Under the pieces are notes generated by a model. The model made no database searches. It was not told the DNA's origin and saw nothing but the letters and a program-made list of their open reading frames with translations. A stretch of 64,000 nucleotides of DNA, from the NCBI RefSeq assembly GCF_022581195.2, contig NC_061482.1, forward strand, positions 1,922,001 through 1,986,000. Reading direction: 5' to 3'. Source of the DNA: Helicoverpa zea. Lineage: Eukaryota > Arthropoda > Insecta > Lepidoptera > Noctuidae. Of this stretch, positions 1 to 10,950 are shown piece after piece. How positions within the stretch are numbered: position 1 is the first letter of the stretch; each line of letters starts with the position of its first letter. The position numbers were made by a program, and so were the translations under genes.

Positions 1-103
1 AGAATAACTTCCGACGACGACGGACAACTCCAGGAGGGAGTTGTGGAACTCAGAGAGAGTTCGGCTCGGCTATCTAAGGCCTTCGGTTCAGGGTGACCGC
101 AAT

Positions 104-290
104 GGGCGCCCGAATACTAGAGGTCCCAGGAGCGGTCCAGAAGTGCAGACATCGCCCGAGTCTCCAGGACCTAAAACTGCGCAGATCTGCGCATCCTGGG
201 CCTTGACGACTCAGTCACTGCGGAGGAGGTGGTGGCCGCCGTTGCTAGGATGGGTGGATGCCCCGCCGAAGAAGTGAAGGCGGGCACCAT
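104..290 (+). pseudogene. R1-type LINE ORF1 (gag) fragment
   Basis: Read in pieces this stretch gives LRILGLDDSVTAEEVVAAVA followed by ARMGGCPAEEVKAGTIRPD. That resembles the segment upstream of the zinc knuckles in ORF1 of R1-clade insect non-LTR retrotransposons, where a GLDDSVT-like motif and a GGC...IR motif are typical. A frame change and stop near 165-185 separate it from the preceding ILEVPGA-like piece. No zinc knuckle is retained. It is a dead fragment joined at about 290 to a different LINE. Confidence 0.55.
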
Positions 291-297
291 ACGTCCC

Positions 298-441
298 GAC
301 TTTAACAGAGGACCTTATACAGGTCGCCGGAAGACGCTGGATGCAAGTCGCTCCAACACGTATCTGTGGAATGCAAAGGGGGAGGCCTATGTTCATCAGT
401 GGACATCCTATGGCTGAGATGATGATGACGATGATGAGGGA
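298..441 (+). pseudogene. RTE-type LINE ORF2 C-terminus and tail
   Basis: The translation contains DLIQVAGRRWMQVAPTR and then, after a one-base frame change, WNAKGEAYVHQWTSYG and a stop. This resembles the extreme C-terminus of RTE-like endonuclease/reverse transcriptases (GRRWMQ...EAYVQQWTS.G). The stop is followed directly by GATGATGATGACGATGATGA, the kind of simple (GAT)n tail expected at an RTE 3' end. It is 5'-truncated and abuts R1 gag sequence. Confidence 0.6.
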
Positions 442-639
442 TGACTGGGTTAAGGACCTTATCGGCTCGGTGACTATCATATCGTCGGCCACCGCTGGTA
501 ATTCATCCCTCGAAGGGGTGAAGAGCGGAAGGGGAGTTCGGGGAGATAGATTATTGTGGGGGTATACTTCTCCCCGAGCCGAACTCTCGCCAAGTTCCAC
601 AACTCCCTCCTGGAGTTGTCTGTCGTCGTCGGAAGCTAC

Positions 640-1110
640 TCCCCCCTCCTTGTGCTAAGTGTCAGGGGAAGCAGCTGGCCTACAAGCCGGACTGCCACTG
701 TAGGATCTGGATGCGAGGATCTTCTTGTCGAGGGGAAACCCCATTGCCGCTGCAAGTTGTCGCGCAGCGGGCGGAGCTCCGGCGCGATCTAATGGTGGCC
801 TGGAGGGAGCGACTGTCGCAACCCAGTGCAGGGCACGCCACCATTGTGGCGGTAAGTCCCCTCTTTGAGGAGTGGCTCGGGAGGAGTCATGGCGCCCTCA
901 AGTACCGCATGACGTAGGTCCTCACCGGACACGGTTGTTTCGGGAGGTACCTGCATCAAACCGGTCGCGAGAAGGCGCCCGGGTGTCACCACTGTGCGGG
1001 ACAGCCCCGAGGATACGGTGGACCACACAATCCAGGTGTGCCCTATGTGGGAAGGACACCGCCGGGTCTTCGTCGAGGCTTTAGGTGGAGGCTGGTGAGG
1101 TGGAGGATTT
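640..1110 (+). pseudogene. R1-type LINE ORF2 C-terminal fragment, frameshifted
   Basis: The pieces HGALKYRMT*VLTGHGCFG, GCHHCAG and, in another frame, EDTVDHTIQVCPMWEGHRR match the C-terminal region of R1-type ORF2. That region follows the reverse transcriptase domain and carries a Cys/His knuckle (CxxC, then H and C). Upstream, AQRAELRRDLMVAWRERL fits the W+.RL segment that precedes it. One in-frame TAG (about 915) and a one-base frame change (about 1005) show it is dead. It ends near the TGA at about 1097. Confidence 0.65.
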
Positions 1111-1159
1111 TTTGAAGTATGTAGTTAAAGTTTAAAATTATTTCACCCTGAAAGTGCTG

Positions 1160-1345
1160 ACCGCGTCTATGCCGCCTATGTAAACTGCGATTGTAAACCA
1201 ATTGTTCGTGACGAATGTGTAACATACCTCGGACTGAAAGTTGACAAGAACTTTTCCTGGTCAAATCACATACAGTGTTTGTGCAATTAATTAAGAACTC
1301 GGTAAGTTTTACCATCCCAGCTTTAAAATACAAAAGAATAATTAT
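1160..1345 (+). pseudogene. Jockey-like LINE reverse transcriptase fragment
   Basis: The frame NCDCKPIVRDECVTYLGLKV then DKNFSWSNHIQCLCN contains the YLGLxxD...W..HI motif. This motif is found in the thumb of jockey/CR1-type LINE reverse transcriptases. TAA codons break the frame at about 1290 and 1302. It is unrelated to the R1-type fragment just upstream, so at least three LINE lineages meet in the first 1.4 kb. Confidence 0.55.
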
Positions 1346-1404
1346 AGTATCATCTCATGTAGCTTCACAAGAAATAAAAAACGCCATGTTGACTTACATT
1401 ACAA

Positions 1405-1657
1405 AAAACCGGCCAAGTGCGAGTCGGACTTACGCACGAAGGGTTCCGTACCATTATTTATAAAACGGACCTCAAAGCATTTAGTATTTGTTGTTATAGC
1501 GGCAACAAAAATAGATCATCTGTGAAAATTTCAGCTCTCCAGCTGTCACGGTTCATGAGATACAGCCTGGTGACGGACGGACGGATGGACGGACGGACGG
1601 ACAGAGGAGCGAAAACAATAGGGTTCCGTTTTACCCTTTGGGTACGGAACTCTAAAA
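1405..1657 (+). repeat. Dispersed repeat with GGGTTCCGTACC termini, copy 1
   Basis: The element begins ACCGGCCAAGTGCGAGTCGG, then GGGTTCCGTACC. It ends GGTACGGAACTCT, which mirrors the left terminus. It has an internal (GGAC)n run at 1574-1602 and the phrase CATGAGATACAGCCTGGTGA. Three more copies lie at 40154, 45325 and 62585. I know this as a very common lepidopteran interspersed repeat, but its class (MITE-like or other) cannot be settled here. Confidence 0.7.
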
Positions 1658-1799
1658 ATGATATATTATTCCGATCACAGCTCAATGCAGGTAACACCTG
1701 CTAAGCAGTCAACAGCTACGCTATGCCCGTGCTCATATACTAGTTTGTCATAATCAGCTGATCACGAGGTGACCTTTTTAACTTACAAAGTGTCTTAAA

Positions 1800-4700
1800 A
1801 AACACCATCCAAGATCTTGCGTGCTAAGGATGACACTACTGTGACCCGAAGGCGGGCGGGGACGTAGTAAATTTACACAATAAGCAAATCACAAACCTCA
1901 GACTTTACTTGCATCAAGACTCACAACAATCCCAAAATAATTATGATCACAGATAATCCACCACTAAATCTAGTCAATCGTAATCAGCAAAGAGATATAA
2001 TAAATTAAATTTCTAAAATAGCTGTTTGCTGGAGAGCCACTTCTTCTTCCCAGCAAAAACACATAGAAAGTGGTCAAGGGTGGACGTTTTGGAGGCTGTC
2101 TTTTGTAAATCCTGGTTTCTTACAAGTGGTTTTTATGCATTCAGTATTTATAAAAATAGCTTTTTCGAATTGCAGGAGAATGCGGCAATCTCTTGAAGCT
2201 TCATAACGTTTGCCATTACACGCTCCTATTTCTCGATCCTGCAGTTAAGCATAGTTTTTGTCAAAACTAAAGTCTAAAATCTTATTCCGTGCAGTTTAGG
2301 CAAGGGATACTGCTTCACAGCATTTGTTGTTTTTCAGTTTTATAAGGCCTTTAAAAATCAGGCCGTCCAAAAATTTTCAGCAGAACCGTTGGTTTCCAAC
2401 CCAATGAATGGCATAACATTGGCATTCTTCGTTCGGATACTAGTTGAACTCTTGTAACGTAACCATACCGCGATGCAGGAAACGCTAGTGTTGGTGCAGC
2501 GCCATCTAGAGGACACGGACGAACTAAATAATACGTTCATGAATAATATATTAAATTGCCAAATTAGCTATAATTTTTGAGTGTTATTGTCCCTTCAGAC
2601 GGCTAAAATGAATCAAAATTTTTAACATTATGGTCAAGTATAGTTTTTGTGACGGTTTTTTTTCTCTATCTTCTTGGTATGTGTTGTTACAATTATCCTA
2701 TCACATATACCTACAGTCGTTGTCACATAATTAAAGGCACTCCCCAACACGAAGAGAAATAATAAGTTATGGTACTGACATAAACTTAAGCACGGTATAA
2801 AATGTGATGAAATTATTATTAAAACAAACATTAAATTGTGTTATTTAAATTAAGGACAAAAAATATTTACTTTCTTTAATAGGTACTTTAGATTTGACGC
2901 TCGATGGGAACTGAACACTAACTTTTGTAGCGGATACTTGGCTGGTCAGCTAATTAAAGACATTAAGAAATAGTCCACACACTTTTTTTAAAGTGAGTAA
3001 AATATTTATGAGATCTCAAATTAGGTAATAATTTAGATTTCCTTCATTAAAATTTTTCATTTTGGTACAATCAATACGACTAAAACAAAAATTCTGATAA
3101 GGAATATTATGTTTTAGGCTTACTGTAGGATTAAGAGGTTGATGGTAGGTATATTTAGTTAGTATGCGTCTAGAAATAATCCATAAAAAAAAATGGTTTG
3201 CTCAATAGGTATCCGCCTCTGGTGCCACCCGATGCTACGTCACCAGTGTATCAAAGCTGAAAGTTGCTCTGAACAGGTATTGAAAAATTACAAATATTGA
3301 AATCCTTCTGTGCAGGATACTACTTCACAGCATTTATTGTTTTTCAGTTTTATAAGGCCTTTAAAAAAAGGCCGTCCAAAAATTTCTATCCCAATAGGAA
3401 TATTTGTAAAAAACCCACTTAGTCATTCGTAGTTCAGATATTATATAGCTAAGCTCTTGTAACGTAACCATACCGCGATGCAGAAAACGCTAGGGATGAA
3501 ACAGCGCCATCTAGTGTTACATAAATAAAATCTAGCAATTAAAACGAAATTACCAAAATAGCTATTGTTTCATTGTTATTAATTATAAAAGATGTATATT
3601 TTGTTTCAGGTATATTTTCCTTAACTTTGTTTTTAATTTTAAAAATGTTACTTTCACGGAATGAGCTTCGTCTGAAGAGTCAGTATATAGTTGATAACCG
3701 CGTATTAGGTTCGCAAAATCATTATGCCTATTCTTTAAGGTTAACCTTATACTTGGTGAGTAAAAAAGAAACATAAATCTTTCTTTATCCTGAACATAAT
3801 TGAACAATTCTAGGCAATCATTTCCGTAAAAGGATGACAACCGTCTTCCTCTACCTCACACAGTTAAGTTTGCAATTATTGTATGGTATATTCATGAAAG
3901 TAATTCATGCAGTCGAAAGCAAGGGGATAACGTGACAGATAATGTAGTTGTTTATAATTTACATAATTAAGTTCGTGTTGGTAGATATGAAGGCTCTGCC
4001 TGCTGTGCTTTTTAGTTAGAAGAAAATGACTGCTTTGGGTGAAATGTAGGTAATTTTAAAGATAGGCAGCATCCATATAACGCTAAGATTTTAGAAATTA
4101 CTCACTATATAAACTTCTACGAAAGCTAAAATCAAATACATCTTTTTTTAAGACAACACCATCCATGAGAAGTTACAAGTAGTGTCCCTACGCCTACATT
4201 ATTTTAGTGAGCAACGACGCGCACTTGCGTCAGAGCGAGTTGTTATGTTTCGCTAGATGACGCTGACTTAAGTTAACAAAATGAAATGAGCATTGGCGTT
4301 TATAGATGGCAGACTCTGTCCCGAATTCTGCGTGCTAAGGGCTTTTGTTATTGTTTGAAAAAACTATCAATTTGAGATAAAAATGTTATAATACAGTTAG
4401 GATTACAATATTTTATATAGAAATTGAAACGTGAAACTGTTGATGATAAGCCTTTCATGTTTTATGTACCTATGATAACACTTAAATGTATTCTGTTTTT
4501 ATTTATCCTGAAGAGTACCTAATAAAAATAGAAACTATTTTTAAATACGTACTTTCGAGTACGAGATTCATTTGATACTTATTACTGTAATCCTGTAAAG
4601 TTTTTGAAAATATTCTTTGTCTGATAATAACTTGGTTGAGTTATTTCAGGAAACATGTTGTTTATTGCAATTTAACTTGGTCTTTTCAGCATTTTTTGTT

Positions 4701-5960
4701 TTTAATCAGTTTATAAGGCCTATGTAGTATGGGTCAACATAGGCCTGTTCAAAAATTCAGAATATGCATGAATGAAATCTGCACGATAGAGCTTAATACT
4801 CATCATTCGAAGCTTCAGACTATATAGATAAGCTCTTGTAACGTAACCATACCGCGATGCAGGAAACACTAGTGATGGAACAGCGCCATCTAGAGGACAC
4901 GGGCGAACTAAATACGTCGTAGAGATGTTAGCTCGTGAATAATATTAAATTGCCAAATGAGCTATTGTTTGAGTGTTTTTTTAATAAAAAGAAATATGTT
5001 ATAGTAAAGATATATATTTTTATTAGCATTACATATAATAAAAAATGGTTATTTACACGTAATGAGCTTTTTGTAACTAGTCAATGGTTGATAACTCTTT
5101 ATTCAGTTAAAATTATTTTTATTAAGACAAATTGATATTCGTATGTACCTAATAAATATAAATGATTCCCAATTAAAAATAAATCATGACTAAACCTGCC
5201 ACATACCAAATTAAAGACATATTTTTTTACTGACGGCGTTGATAGATGGCAGCCTGAGTCCTGAAATATCCGTGCTAAGGCAGCTTTTGTATTGTTCGCA
5301 TATATACAAATGTTATAATAGAGTTAGGATTATTTAATATTGAAATTAAGACAAGAAATTATTGAAGATACTTTAATGTATTGTGATTTTATCTACTTTT
5401 CTAGCTTTTTCAAGTTGCAGGAGAAATACACTTTTGAATACATTTTTCTATTGAAGCTTCATAACATTTGCAAATACACGCTCGTAATTCTCGATACTAC
5501 AGTTGAGCATATTTTTTGTAAAAAACTGGATATAGTCTATAACAAATATTGAATAAAATCCCTCTCTACATGAAACTTTATTCTGTGCAGCTTAGGCAAG
5601 GGATACTGCTTCACAGCATTTAATTTTTTCAGTTTTATAAGGCCTTAAAAAAGTCAAGGCCTGTTCAAAAATTTTACAATGGGATAAGTTGTTTTTCTTC
5701 TAATTCTTCGTTCTTTACACTGTTCGTTGGGAGACTAGTTGAGCTCTTGTAACGTAACCATACCGCGATGCAGGAAACGCTAGTGTTGGTGCAGAGTCAT
5801 CTAGTGGACACGGGCGAACTAAATACGTCGTAGAGATGTTGGCTCGTGAATAATATTAAATTTCCAAAGTAGCTAATTTTGAGTGTTCTTGTCTCTTCAG
5901 ACGGCTAAAAATGACTCAAAATTCTTAACATTACGGTCACGTAGTTTTTGTGACAGGTAT
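1800..5960 (+). repeat. Four-unit diverged tandem repeat array
   Basis: Four units share ordered blocks. Block 1 is a GATGGCAG...GTGCTAAGG leader (1820 degenerate, 4313, 5243). Block 2 is GAAGCTTCATAAC...ACGCTC (2196 and 5454). Block 3 is CAGTTTTATAAGGCCT (2335, 3345, 4707, 5630). Block 4 is CTTGTAACGTAACCATACCG followed by CGATGCAGGAAACGCTAG and GCGCCATCTAG (2451, 3456, 4834, 5744). Units are spaced about 1.0, 1.4 and 0.9 kb. The last two blocks are far better conserved than the spacers. No coding frame runs through them. Confidence 0.75.
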
Positions 5961-6466
5961 TTCTTTTTATATTGTCTTGGTATGCATGTATGTAATATGT
6001 TTGTATACAATTTATTTATATGTGTATATTATGCGTGTTATTAAGTCCGTCTTTATTTAAAGTGCAAGAAGTATTTAATAAATAAATTACTGCGATATTA
6101 AAACTAAGTAATTTGCGTATGTAGGCAGGCATGTATATTACGATTTACACCCATTTCGCACTGCTGTAATCAAGCACGTCAATTAAGAAGAGTCGATCAC
6201 TTTCTGAAGTTGACATTATAATTAAATGTTTTCATGTAATTCTAAAGAACTCGAATATAATTAAATTTCGGCCATACTACCAGCATGCAAAATCAATTTT
6301 GAAACTTTCATGGGACCGTTCTGTTCAATTTAATACAGAATCTCTCCGAGCGGCAACTACCTACATAGTCTTCATTAGGCTAACTATTAATCAATAACAG
6401 TGAGGTATTAGTTGGCAGACTTTATGATCTCGACACAACGTGAGGGTTATTGCGTTGATACAATTT

Positions 6467-6866
6467 TTTAGGGCTGCGGTGTTACGCGTTTTCCGTGTTT
6501 CTGAATGCTGGTACTCACCGTCGGTAATCCGTACGCTCCCGGTACAGTGGACGCACTTAGAAATATTTATCCGTTTTGTACGATGCGTCCGTTGCGTACG
6601 ATACCGACAAGTGGACGCTTAGCTCAATTCGTCTAGTGTGGACCAGTAACTTACAAGCCTCTAACGAGCGCGCTGCGAGCATTTCGTTCGTGCTCGGCTG
6701 CGTTCCGCCTGTTGTCAGTTTTTGACGAACACAAAGGGATTTGCTAACGGTGATCGTTGTAGGTTCGTTGTACGTCCACACTTGACGCCGCGAACGACAA
6801 GCCGAGAACGGCTCCGCTTGTGCTTTGCTCGTGCTCGGTTCGTCTAGCGTAGACCCGCCTTAAAAC
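6467..6866. mobile_element. GC-rich degenerate MITE-like repeat
   Basis: This tract is GC-rich against AT-rich surroundings. It has two direct copies of an end-like sequence: TCGTCTAGTGTGGACC near 6630 and TCGTCTAGCGTAGACCC near 6840. TTA precedes GGGCTGCGGTG on the left, and the right end CTACGCTAGAC (reverse strand) is also adjacent to TTA. This would suit a TTA target site, but the outer termini match only weakly. Confidence 0.35.
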
Positions 6867-7489
6867 AAATTATATCCGACTTCTTACGATTTCAATAAAT
6901 TGGCAAGTTTTTGATTTATTGGAGTTACTTTTATGTTATTTGTTTAAATAATTGTAAGGGTAATCATCACTTTCTAGAACGTAGAATTATGATGTCACAA
7001 TTAGGTATTATTTTATTCAGTCGAGCCGTAGAAAAAGCCATATTACTAGCACTTGGAAATATAGTTACGGTATGAAGTTATTAACTGTTATGTTCGAAGA
7101 AACTTAGAATGCTATGTATTCCTTTTTGGGGTGAATGTTGATATTGATCCTAAGTTTTTCGTATTAGAACATTAATCTTTAGAGCACAATAATGGTAAAA
7201 AATATATTTAATACACCCAGGTAGTTTTAACAGCTCAAGAAAATCAATTTTCTATAACCATTTTTAGTAACCAAAATATTTGGTTTTCTACACAAACATT
7301 CTATGATAATATTAAGTATGTGTTTCCCTACTTCTATCTTTAGCAGCATCCGGCTAAATTAATACGAAAGCATCTATTAGGGTTCCACAACAAAGTACCA
7401 TTTTTGACTATTTTCTTCGGTTTCTTTATATGCATGCATCGTGACAACTTGTCGTAAGAAGAGGGTTTTCCCCTCGCCAGTCGTACAGA

Positions 7490-7795
7490 CGAGAGGATAT
7501 CCGTCTCCAGTTCCAACGGTGAAAATCCTTCAAGAAGACCGGCTACCGGATGATGAGATAATGTGCTACCTCCAGATTTGACTTATGGCTTTCACCCTTT
7601 GGGGCACGTTCAGGACGCGGTAGGCTCGCAGTCGCAGAGGCAATGCCCATACCGTAGCTCCGCTACCGGCAGGAGGCCTTCGAGCCCCCAGATTGGGCAG
7701 TTACTTGAAATCAGCGTCTGCCTTCTCCGGGGCTCAGACGAAATGCTCGACGAAGGTCGACTGGTTGTCGAGGACGAGCCCCAGGAGTAGACGCT
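7490..7795 (-). pseudogene. R1-type LINE reverse transcriptase fragment
   Basis: On the minus strand the phrase LLLGLVLDNQSTFVEHF is followed by APEKADA and LPNLGARRPPAGSGATVWA. This is the pattern LLGLVLD..LTF..HFE.A..KA..........LPNL.GP found after the catalytic motifs of R1-clade reverse transcriptases. Stop codons interrupt the frame. The catalytic YADD region is not present in the fragment. Confidence 0.55.
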
Positions 7796-8138
7796 TTTGG
7801 GATTAAAAACGTATTCCAGTTAGATTTTCATATGATTGGTTGCTCAACGAAAAAGTAATACTTTTGCTATACTCAAAAAGCTTAATAAACGTTTGAACAT
7901 TTGAGCTAATAAAAGTTGCTCCCTTTTGATATTTAGATTGACTGACAGGATCCTGTAAAATGTACAGGAATCCAATCGGTAAGGTCTTTTCGAATAACCC
8001 AATAAAAACAGTTTAGCTTTCAAAAGGTTTCATTTCGATGCAACCTTTAATACTTGCAACAGACAAACAGACGGTGTGCCTAGTTGATATGCGTTGCTCT
8101 CAGAACGCCTGTGTACTTCCGATATATTGCACTTTTGA

Positions 8139-8380
8139 AAAAACAAATTTAAGCTCACAGCGCACCTAAAAAAACTGCCGGATTTATTGAAAAGCTTGGC
8201 GCCAATGTCCCAATATGCTAGAGGTAAAATGGCCTACGCATACCGGTACGGCATGTCAAAGGATTTCAATTTTGTCAAAGGATATTCCGTATCATACCAT
8301 GACCTACTTCACAGCGTGCCATTAAAAGATCGTTTGACGGGAACCAGGCATTCGAAAATTGTATCAGATTATATGGATTA
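8139..8380 (+). pseudogene. Unidentified ORF remnant
   Basis: The frame is open from 8139 to the TAG at 8379, about 80 codons. It has protein-like composition, with the segments AYAYRYGMSKDFNFVKGY and LLHSVPLKDRLTGTRH. There is no good splice acceptor or initiator context: the first ATG in frame is at 8205. The residue mix is richer in Y, K, R and D than chance AT-rich frames nearby. I do not recognise it. It could be an old transposon protein or exon fragment. Confidence 0.3.
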
Positions 8381-8414
8381 GTGAGAGAACTGACAAAGTA
8401 GCAAGTATCTCTTC

Positions 8415-8640
8415 GTCGTCAGCCGAATGACGTCCACTGCTGGACAAAGGACTTCCTCAAGGTTCGTCATTTCACTCGATCTTCAACAGCTCGTGTCCAC
8501 TGCTTCCTATCGACCTTGGCCAAATCATCTTTCCATCTAGTGGGGGGCCTGCCCAGTGTTCCAGTCATCGCCACTCGAGAACTTTTCTGCCCCATCAACC
8601 ACCGATTTTACGAGCTATGTGACAGATTGTTATATAGATA
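8415..8640 (-). pseudogene. RTE-like LINE ORF2 C-terminus
   Basis: On the minus strand RVAMTGTLGRPPTRWKDDLA is followed by KVDRKQWTRAVEDRVK, an in-frame TGA, then RTLRKSFVQQWTSFG. The R(R)P.TRW.DD...............FVQQWT pattern is the conserved C-terminal end of RTE-type endonuclease/reverse transcriptases. The TGA replaces an expected Trp codon. This lineage differs from the RTE tail at 298-441. Confidence 0.65.
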
Positions 8641-8679
8641 CTATTAATATATAAACATGAAGAATTTGCTTATTTGCTT

Positions 8680-8805
8680 GAACGCGCTAATCTCAGGAAT
8701 TACTGCTCTAATTTTAAAAATTATTTCAGTCTATAGGATAATTTTTATCCGGATCCGTGCAGAGGCTTACACGTGATCCGGGTGAAACTACAGGCAGAAG
8801 CTAGT
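8680..8805 (+). mobile_element. Helitron-like 3' fragment
   Basis: The fragment begins with the common phrase CTAATCTCAGGAATTACTG and ends GGGTGAAACTACAGGCAGAA then GCTAGT. CTAG/CTAGT ends behind a GC-rich stretch are typical of non-autonomous lepidopteran Helitron-like elements. About fifteen related fragments occur in the window. Assignment is by recalled resemblance. Confidence 0.45.
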
Positions 8806-9149
8806 ATTTAAAATACAGAACCAATTTCACCCAAAAGCGGTGGAACATTTCTTGTTTTCAAATCAGGAAAAATAACAATTATATTATCAATTGACTTCCT
8901 TCCAGAAACTAATGAGGATATATTTTTCTTCAGGTTTTTATACAAAAATAGCACCCATCTGACGTATTTGGCTTTTGACGTCACTACGGAATTTAAAAAT
9001 AGAAAGGTAACCCAAGAATTAAAGAATAGTTTCCTTATAATTAGACTTACATTTTATCTTTATAACCAGAATCTTACCCACCAAATACCTATTTTTTTGT
9101 TTCACCTGAGTAAATTGCCTGACGCAAACACATACCACCTAGGGAGACG

Positions 9150-9325
9150 GTGAGGTTATGTGGGGCTTGCACCCACTAAAAACCTCAGCTTTTGAGCGGT
9201 CTTAAGCCTTTTAGAGAGGGGCCACGAGAACCAAGGACGACTTTCGTGACCTCTCGGCAGTGGCTGGTCGCCTCCATCTACTGGCGATCCATCTCAGCAG
9301 CAGCTCGTGCAATGCAAAATACCTA
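9150..9325. repeat. LINE 3'-UTR-like GC-rich fragment
   Basis: The stretch contains GTGGGGCTTGCACCCACTAA and GGGGCCACGAGAACCAAGG, unlike surrounding AT-rich DNA. It resembles lepidopteran non-LTR 3'-UTR sequence, but no ORF end or poly(A) is visible. It directly precedes a full SINE. Confidence 0.3.
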
Positions 9326-9360
9326 CCTGTCTTAAATTAGTAACGTCGTGTCGTCGTTAG

Positions 9361-9738
9361 TCGTGGTGGCCTAGTGGGCAAAGAACCAACCTCTCGAGTA
9401 TGAGGGCGCTGGTTCGATTCCAGGTCAGGCAAGTACCAATGCAACTTTTCTAAGTTTGTATGTACTTTCTAAGTATATCTTAGACACCAATGACTGTGTT
9501 TCGGATGGCACGTTAAACTGTAGGTCCCGGCTGTCATTGAACATCCTTGGCAGTCGTTACGGGTAGTCAGAAGCCAGTAAGTCTGACACCAGTCTAACCA
9601 AAGGGGTATCGGGTTGCCCGGGTAACTGAGTTGAGGAGGTCAGATAGGCAGTCGCTTCTTGTAAAGCACTGGTACTCAGCTGAATCCGGTTAGACTGGAA
9701 GCCGACCCCAACATAGGGGTAAAGGCTCGGATGATGAA
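9361..9738 (+). mobile_element. tRNA-headed SINE with tail T1, near full length
   Basis: The head has an A-box-like TGGCCTAGTGGGCAAAG and a B-box GGTTCGATTCC, the pol III promoter of a tRNA-derived SINE. The body runs through TGTGTTTCGGATGGCACG and GGTTGCCCGGGTAACTG to a tail reading TTAGACTGGAAGCCGACCCC, then a GGATGATG end. Other near-complete copies are at 13485, 45772 and 51568. Confidence 0.8.
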
Positions 9739-9814
9739 ATTTTATCTGTATAACCAGAAGAGGGTATATTATGTTGTAAATCATCTTATGCCTTAAGCTA
9801 AATAGTATTTTTTT

Positions 9815-10000
9815 TAAACGCAGTAATCTCAGGAACTACTGGACCGATTTAAAATAATATTTTAGTTTGCATGCCCCATCTATCAAGGATGGCTACATGA
9901 TATATAACATGATATTTTTATCTGGCTGCGCGGAGTAGTTTCTGTCTGACATGGGACCCAGGAAAAACCGTTGCCAAGTGGTTGCGTTAGCTTATCTAGT
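9815..10000 (+). mobile_element. Helitron-like fragment
   Basis: It opens with CGCAGTAATCTCAGGAACTA and ACTGGACCGATTT, and ends TTGCGTTAGCTTATCTAGT, matching the arrangement of the other CTAGT-ended fragments. The middle is degenerate. Confidence 0.4.
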
Positions 10001-10302
10001 TTCTAACATACACTTTGTTACCAAGAACATGCCAATAGAGTAGGAAAAAAGCTTAAAATAGCTATTAAATATTTTTTTACACAAGTCTACTATAAAAATA
10101 TTGTTTCCCTGTTAACCTGTAAAAAGCCATGCGTGTATAACCTAACACAAACACACATACCTATCTAAAAACACGACGTTTAATAATAGGGAAAATATGC
10201 AAATGTATTCCGTCGCCGTCGTTCTAGCAATTTATACGTAAAAACATCTGTGTAACATTCCTGTTTCAGTACGTGAAAGCTTTGCTGGATTCATCATCTA
10301 TA

Positions 10303-10430
10303 TACCCTGGGTCATCATCAGCCTTTTTAACGTCCCACTGCTGGGCTAGCCATCCTCTCACATAGAGAAGGATTGAGCGTTAATCACCACGCATGCTCAA
10401 TGCGGGTTGGTGTTTCAGTTTTATTGTAAG
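10303..10430 (-). mobile_element. SINE tail T2 fragment
   Basis: CATCATCAGCCTTTTTAACG, then TCCCACTGCTGGGC, AGAAGGATTGAGCGTTAATC and CAATGCGGGTTGGTG form the reverse complement of the T2 tail module. The same module is at 21066, 31440, 37410, 41313 and 48220. Here no tRNA head is attached. Confidence 0.65.
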
Positions 10431-10477
10431 TGGTAGGTATTCTGGTTTCTTCAAACAAAGTCAAAGCCGCAGATTCT

Positions 10478-10690
10478 ATCGATCATAAAGTTAAGCAAAG
10501 CTTGGTGTGGTCGGTTCGTGGATGGGTGACCATCTTGTTATAACAAGTTCTTCCGTGTTTCGGAAAGCACGATAAACTGTAGGTTGTCGATGTCATTTGA
10601 GCACCTTTGACCGGGTGACTGGGTCGAGGTCGGATAGGCAGTCGCTCCTTGTAAAACACTGGTTCTCAGTTGCAGCTGGTTAGACTTTCC
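10478..10690 (+). mobile_element. 5S rRNA-headed SINE, tail T1
   Basis: GATCATAAAGTTAAGCAAAG and CGTGGATGGGTGACC match the internal promoter half of eukaryotic 5S rRNA (GATCACCGAAGTTAAGCAAC and TTGGATGGGTGACC). After CGTGTTTCGGAAAGCACG the sequence continues into the same T1 tail as the tRNA-headed SINE (CAGATAGGCAGTCG-like, then TTAGAC). It is a SINE with a 5S-derived head, not a 5S gene: the first half of 5S is missing. Confidence 0.65.
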
Positions 10691-10950
10691 AGATTTTAAA
10701 TCCCTGCGTAAAATCTTAAACGTCTAGTCACTCCAACTTCAGCTTTATAATCAAAAATGTTAACACAAAATATAGTATCCATATGAAATAAGCACCATAC
10801 TTATCAGTATGAAAAAAATTTGCTAAGTAACCTACACCGGAATTTCACCTACTAACCACGCTTGAAGCGGATATCAGTAATCAAACTAATCGTTCAACCT
10901 AAACTCGGTTGAAGCGTTGTTTAACTTAACTTTTCCCTATTGAACACTAA

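Larger units (their letters stand above)
8..635. repeat. Inverted repeat pair, 62-bp arms
   Basis: Bases 8-69 match the reverse complement of 574-635 with about five mismatches over 62 bp. Each arm contains its own small palindrome (CAACTCC/GGAGTTG). The arms enclose an R1-type gag fragment and an RTE 3' end, so this is probably two LINE-derived pieces in opposite orientation, not the termini of one DNA transposon. No target duplication is visible because the window starts at the left arm. Confidence 0.6.

Noticed and set aside
10478..10535. Possible 5S rRNA gene
   Set aside because: Only the 3' half of 5S is present, with several substitutions, and it runs into a SINE tail.
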